Assembly: GCF_020524495.1 (NCBI RefSeq)
Contig: NZ_JAIVLB010000009.1
Span: 1-64,000, forward strand
Origin: Bacillus stratosphericus
GTDB taxonomy: Bacteria; Bacillota; Bacilli; Bacillales; Bacillaceae
Direction: 5' to 3'
Length of the DNA: 64,000 bases
Part shown: positions 60,552 through 64,000 of the stretch, one piece after another
Layout of the letters: each line of letters begins with the position of its first letter
Position numbering within the stretch: position 1 is the first letter of the stretch
Made by a program: the position numbers and the translations under genes
The notes under the pieces: model-generated
The model's database searches: none
Seen by the model: only the letters and a program-made list of their open reading frames with translations
Told to the model about the DNA's origin: nothing

Positions 60552-62012
60552 TTAATCGATGAACGTACAAATGACATTCTCATATTTAGACAGCGTCTGA
60601 ACGCTGATCTGAAAAGAGGCTGCCACTTCTTTTTTTGTGACATTTGATTCTTCTTGTTCATTCATCCATAGATAATAAGAAGCTGCTGCCCATGCAGGAG
60701 CATTTCTCTTGTCTATGCCTGAAGCGCGTGCCTGCTGAATGATATGGAATAACCAAAAATATGGCATGTGGCTATCGGGCTGCACGGCTTCTTCCAAAGC
60801 GGAAGCCGCCTGTTTTGCGAATACTGCATCTTCTGAAAATGACCGTTCTTCCATTTGACCTTCATATAGAAGCAGCTCAATGAATTGCTGTTCAAAGGCT
60901 GTTTTTGCTGCGCGTGCATCAAGGACAGATTGTAGTACGTCACGTTCACCCTTTTGTTTGCTGAAATAGTATGCAGTGAGCCGTTCCTCAATTGAGACCA
61001 TTGGCTCAGATTCCTCTGGTTTGTCCTGCCACGGCTTGATCTCATCTGCATCTATATCTTCCTCTACCATCTTATCCCAAACGGTTTGTGCCAACGTTTT
61101 GTGGCCCGTCTGATAGGCTGCACTTGCAAGCCAGTATAAAAACGTACTATCTCCCTGGAAGCCTGTTTTATACAAAGAATAGAGCCATTTAAAGGCCCAT
61201 TCAAACTCTCCAACTAGGGCAAATGTCGCACCAAGCTTATAACGCTGTTCACTTAATATTGGATACACGTGCATTAATTGCTTCGCTAACACTTCGACCT
61301 TCTCTTCTTCTTTTTCATAATAAAAGAAGACAAGCTGGTTACAAAGGGCATGCAGATTACCGGGATTTTCATGAAGGACCCGGTTCAACATCTCTTTCGC
61401 CTGATGGATTTGACCAGAATAAAAATAGGCCAAAGCGAGATTATTATACGCTGACCAAAATTCTGGATACTCAACAATCATCTGTTCAAGCGTGCCAATG
61501 GCTTCATCAAGCCTGCCGCTTTCTAACAAATGGTTGGCTTGATCTTGCTTTACAATCAGGTCATCCTGATCATAAGGAAAATCTTCGTCCTCTTCATCAC
61601 TCATATCGAGCAAATCGAGCAGCTCATCATTTTCATTCACAAATTCTCCATCCTCTTCCAAAGCTGCATAGGCAGTGGCTGACTTATATGCCTCTTGGAA
61701 CAGTCCGAGATTTGCATAATTATTGGCTTTAAAATAGTGACACTCTGACATGTTCTCATCCACATGTTCAAGGATGAAATCAAGCAGTTCATTTGATTGT
61801 TGATAATGACCCATTTCAGTATAAATAATGGCAAGCTGTGAAAGCATTTCTACATTTTCAGGTTCAAGTACAATGGCCCGCTGTATCAGCTTACTCGCCC
61901 TTGGGAAATTTCTCTCTCTATATGCTTTTAGACCTTTATGAAAAAAGTAATGCCCATCTTGGAATAGCTGGACGACTTGTGTGTGATTATTTTGAGAAGT
62001 GTATTTACTCAC
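60552..62012 (-). CDS. yvcD: TPR-repeat protein YvcD
   Basis: A protein of about 486 residues made of tetratricopeptide repeats through most of its length (for example SKLIQRAIVLEPENVEMLSQ and NLALAYFYSGQIHQAKEML), with an acidic stretch (about 140-160, MSDEEDEDFPYDQDD) and an HTH-like C-terminus (TKKEVAASFQISVQTLSKYE). The start is the GTG at 62012 after GGAGGG. It lies between cwlO and hisI. It is a scaffold of unknown partner. Confidence 0.88.
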   Translation of the reverse strand: MSKYTSQNNHTQVVQLFQDGHYFFHKGLKAYRERNFPRASKLIQRAIVLEPENVEMLSQLAIIYTEMGHYQQSNELLDFILEHVDENMSECHYFKANNYANLGLFQEAYKSATAYAALEEDGEFVNENDELLDLLDMSDEEDEDFPYDQDDLIVKQDQANHLLESGRLDEAIGTLEQMIVEYPEFWSAYNNLALAYFYSGQIHQAKEMLNRVLHENPGNLHALCNQLVFFYYEKEEEKVEVLAKQLMHVYPILSEQRYKLGATFALVGEFEWAFKWLYSLYKTGFQGDSTFLYWLASAAYQTGHKTLAQTVWDKMVEEDIDADEIKPWQDKPEESEPMVSIEERLTAYYFSKQKGERDVLQSVLDARAAKTAFEQQFIELLLYEGQMEERSFSEDAVFAKQAASALEEAVQPDSHMPYFWLFHIIQQARASGIDKRNAPAWAAASYYLWMNEQEESNVTKKEVAASFQISVQTLSKYENVICTFID

Positions 62013-62104
62013 CGATACCCTCCATTTCGAACAGTGTACCGTGTGTAGTATAACATACTTCACCAGTCTTCACATAGAACAAAAGAAAAGGAAGGATTTG
62101 TTTT

Positions 62105-62731
62105 TCATTCACCTTGATGACGCCTTTTCAATACCTTTAACACTTCATCAAGCGGCAATTGCTGTTCACGTAATAACACAAGAAGGTGATACAGGAGATC
62201 GGCTGTTTCCCATTTCAATTCTTCCTGATCACGATTCTTCCCTGCAATAATGACCTCCGAAGCTTCTTCTCCCACCTTTTTCAGGATTTTATCAACCCCT
62301 TTTTCAAAAAGATAGGTTGTATAAGCCCCTTCATCCATTTCTGCCTGACGCTTTGCAATGACCTGTTCAAGTTCATTTAAAATAGCAAAACGATGGTTTT
62401 CGCTTTGATCCTTCACGCCTTCTTCTGAAAAACAGCTATAGCTTCCAGTATGGCATGCTGGACCACTAGGTGTCACGAGTAGAAGCAAAGCGTCCTTGTC
62501 GCAGTCGTAGCGAATGGATGTCACTTGCTGGGTATGTCCAGATGTTGCCCCCTTGTGCCAAAGCTCGTTTCTCGAACGGCTAAAAAACCAAGTCTCTCCT
62601 GTTTCCAATGTTTTTTCATAGGATGCTTGATTCATATACGCAAGCGTTAGTACTTCCTTACTCTGAGCATCCTGTACAATCGCAGGAATCAGGCCTGCCT
62701 CATTAAAGGTCAATTCGTTTGCCTGTTTCAT
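62105..62731 (-). CDS. hisI: bifunctional phosphoribosyl-AMP cyclohydrolase / phosphoribosyl-ATP pyrophosphohydrolase
   Basis: A 208-residue fusion. The N-terminal PRA-CH domain (about 1-115) has [20 protein letters not shown] with the zinc-binding Cys residues; the C-terminal PRA-PH domain (about 120-205) has [16 protein letters not shown] and [10 protein letters not shown]. Steps 2 and 3 of histidine synthesis. The start overlaps the hisF stop by four bases. Confidence 0.97.
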   Translation of the reverse strand: MKQANELTFNEAGLIPAIVQDAQSKEVLTLAYMNQASYEKTLETGETWFFSRSRNELWHKGATSGHTQQVTSIRYDCDKDALLLLVTPSGPACHTGSYSCFSEEGVKDQSENHRFAILNELEQVIAKRQAEMDEGAYTTYLFEKGVDKILKKVGEEASEVIIAGKNRDQEELKWETADLLYHLLVLLREQQLPLDEVLKVLKRRHQGE

Positions 62732-63486
62732 CTTACCTTCACCCCGTGTTCTCTCAAGTATGTCTTCACCTCTTGAATGGAAGTTTCTTTATAATGGAAA
62801 ATGGAGGCTGCTAATGCGGCATCAGCTTCTCCCTTGGTAAAGGCCTCAAGTATGTGCTGCGCATTGCCTGCACCACCAGAGGCAATGACTGGTACTGTCA
62901 CTGTTTCTGACACAAGCTTCGTCAGACGATGGTCAAAGCCTGTTTTCTCACCATCGGCATCCATGCTTGTCAGCAGGATCTCCCCTGCTCCTCTCAGCAC
63001 CGCTTCTTTCGCCCAGTCGCTCACTTCTATCTCTGTTTGACGGCGTCCTCCGTGTGTATAGACCATGTATGCTTTTTTCTCTTCATTGTATTTCGCATCT
63101 ATAGCGACAACAATGCATTGAGAACCAAAAAAATCGGCTCCTTCTGAAATCAGCTCTGGCCTTAAAACAGCCGCCGTGTTCACAGATACCTTATCTGCAC
63201 CCACTCTTAATATACGCTTCATGTCATCAAGATCGTTAATCCCGCCACCTACCGTAAATGGTATGGCAAGAGTGGACGCAACTTGTTTGACCACATCCAC
63301 CATTGTTTTCCGTCCTTCATGGGAGGCTGATATGTCGAGAAAGACGAGTTCATCCGCACCTTCTTCATCATAGATATGCGCTAATTCTACCGGATCACCA
63401 GCATCCTTTAAGCCCAAGAATTTCACACCTTTGACAACACGCCCTTCCTTCACATCGAGACACGGGATGATTCGTTTTGTCATCAT
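62728..63486 (-). CDS. hisF: imidazole glycerol phosphate synthase cyclase subunit
   Basis: A 252-residue TIM barrel: [14 protein letters not shown] with the catalytic Asp, [23 protein letters not shown] (second catalytic Asp) and [10 protein letters not shown]. With HisH it makes imidazole glycerol phosphate. It overlaps hisA and hisI by four bases each. Confidence 0.97.
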   Translation of the reverse strand: MMTKRIIPCLDVKEGRVVKGVKFLGLKDAGDPVELAHIYDEEGADELVFLDISASHEGRKTMVDVVKQVASTLAIPFTVGGGINDLDDMKRILRVGADKVSVNTAAVLRPELISEGADFFGSQCIVVAIDAKYNEEKKAYMVYTHGGRRQTEIEVSDWAKEAVLRGAGEILLTSMDADGEKTGFDHRLTKLVSETVTVPVIASGGAGNAQHILEAFTKGEADAALAASIFHYKETSIQEVKTYLREHGVKVR

Positions 63487-64000
63487 ATGGTGTTCCGCCC
63501 CTCAAACGCTTCCGCTAAAGTAAATTGCTTTGTGTACAGCGCTTTGCCAATGATCGCTCCAGAAACCCCTACATGTTTTTGCGCTGACAGTTTTTGAATA
63601 TCAGCTAAGGCGCTGACACCCCCTGAAGTGATGACTTGTTTGCCGGTCGCTTCTGCTAATCGGACCGTACTATCCACATTGGGACCTGAGAGCATGCCAT
63701 CCATTTGAATATCAGTGAAAATAAAGACCTCTGCACCTTCCTTTGCCAATTCCTTGCCGAGTTCCTCAGCCTTTACTTTGGACGTTTCAAGCCAGCCTTC
63801 TGTCGATACAAAGCCATTTCGTGCATCAATTCCAATCGCTATTTTCTCATGATATTGTGCCAGCATTTTTTTCACAAAGGCTGGGTTAGATACAGCAGAG
63901 CTGCCAAGGATGACTCTAGATACGCCATTGTTTAAATAAAATTCAACGTCTTCCTCTGTCCGAATGCCGCCACCGATTTGTACATTTACATCTAGGGATG
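63483..64000 (-). CDS. hisA: ProFAR isomerase HisA (5' end outside the window)
   Basis: The C-terminal 172 codons of phosphoribosylformimino-5-aminoimidazole carboxamide ribotide isomerase. Visible barrel motifs: [52 protein letters not shown] and [10 protein letters not shown]. The gene continues past 64000. The frame is open to the window edge; internal ATGs are not the start. Confidence 0.96.
   Translation of the reverse strand, partial: SLDVNVQIGGGIRTEEDVEFYLNNGVSRVILGSSAVSNPAFVKKMLAQYHEKIAIGIDARNGFVSTEGWLETSKVKAEELGKELAKEGAEVFIFTDIQMDGMLSGPNVDSTVRLAEATGKQVITSGGVSALADIQKLSAQKHVGVSGAIIGKALYTKQFTLAEAFEGRNTI

Noticed and set aside
61223-61732. 169-codon plus-strand frame
   Set aside because: It lies wholly antisense to yvcD, has no ribosome-binding site and its composition is that of a shadow frame.

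Overview
The window comes from a low-GC Bacillus chromosome. Gene order closely follows B. subtilis across smpB-rnr-est-secG, rghR, opuC, the cggR-gapA-pgk-tpiA-gpmI-eno glycolytic operon, sigL-yvfG-eps-slrR, clpP-yvdD-yvdC, crh-whiA-yvcK-rapZ-yvcI, trxB, cwlO, yvcD and his. Several accessory differences (no epsJ or epsO in the eps operon, a rocDE-rocR block beside sigL, a Vga-like ABC-F gene, an extra AbrB paralogue) suggest the B. pumilus/safensis/altitudinis group; that species-level placement is inference.

Region 1 (1-3900) is the end of an integrative element, a prophage or ICE that continues leftwards out of the window, inserted at the 3' end of ssrA (tmRNA). It carries a tyrosine recombinase facing ssrA, three small Xre-type regulators around a divergent control region, and a cassette I read as an arbitrium peptide-signalling system: an AimR-like HTH/TPR receptor, an unannotated 40-codon secreted AimP-like precursor 18 bases downstream, then two hairpins and a 23-codon ORF whose end overlaps, tail to tail, the end of the Xre repressor gene. 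The precursor ends in VGM, not the usual GA of known arbitrium peptides. This is the most interesting part of the window.

Region 2 (3905-17100): ssrA, smpB, rnr, est and secG (trans-translation, RNA decay, secretion); a cluster of four DNA-binding proteins (AbrB paralogue, small Xre, two tandem RghR-like proteins) with a recurring TGTCAA operator-like motif; the opuC osmoprotectant ABC transporter with divergent opcR; a MarC-family membrane protein; a membrane-anchored coiled-coil protein; and a GNAT acetyltransferase.

Region 3 (17105-31400): the complete lower-glycolysis operon under CggR with its promoter and double operator; arginine/ornithine catabolism genes rocD and a rocE-like permease behind a textbook sigma-54 promoter, with divergent rocR; lutR; sigL itself; and yvfG. 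The sigma-54 factor, an activator and a target operon therefore lie within about 7 kb.

Region 4 (31402-46350): a decayed membrane-protein gene, then the biofilm exopolysaccharide operon epsABCDEFGHIKLMN on the minus strand, with a probable EAR antitermination RNA between epsB and epsC, SinR-type operators and divergent slrR.

Region 5 (46400-64000): an orphan SPP1-type holin, a degraded siderophore-binding-protein gene, a PdaC-like deacetylase, a Vga-like ABC-F protein behind a transcription attenuator, an integrase remnant at tRNA-Arg(CCG), clpP under CtsR, and a conserved housekeeping block (yvdD, yvdC, crh, whiA, yvcK, rapZ, yvcI, trxB, cwlO, yvcD, hisI, hisF, partial hisA). No CRISPR array, rRNA or intact insertion sequence was seen.
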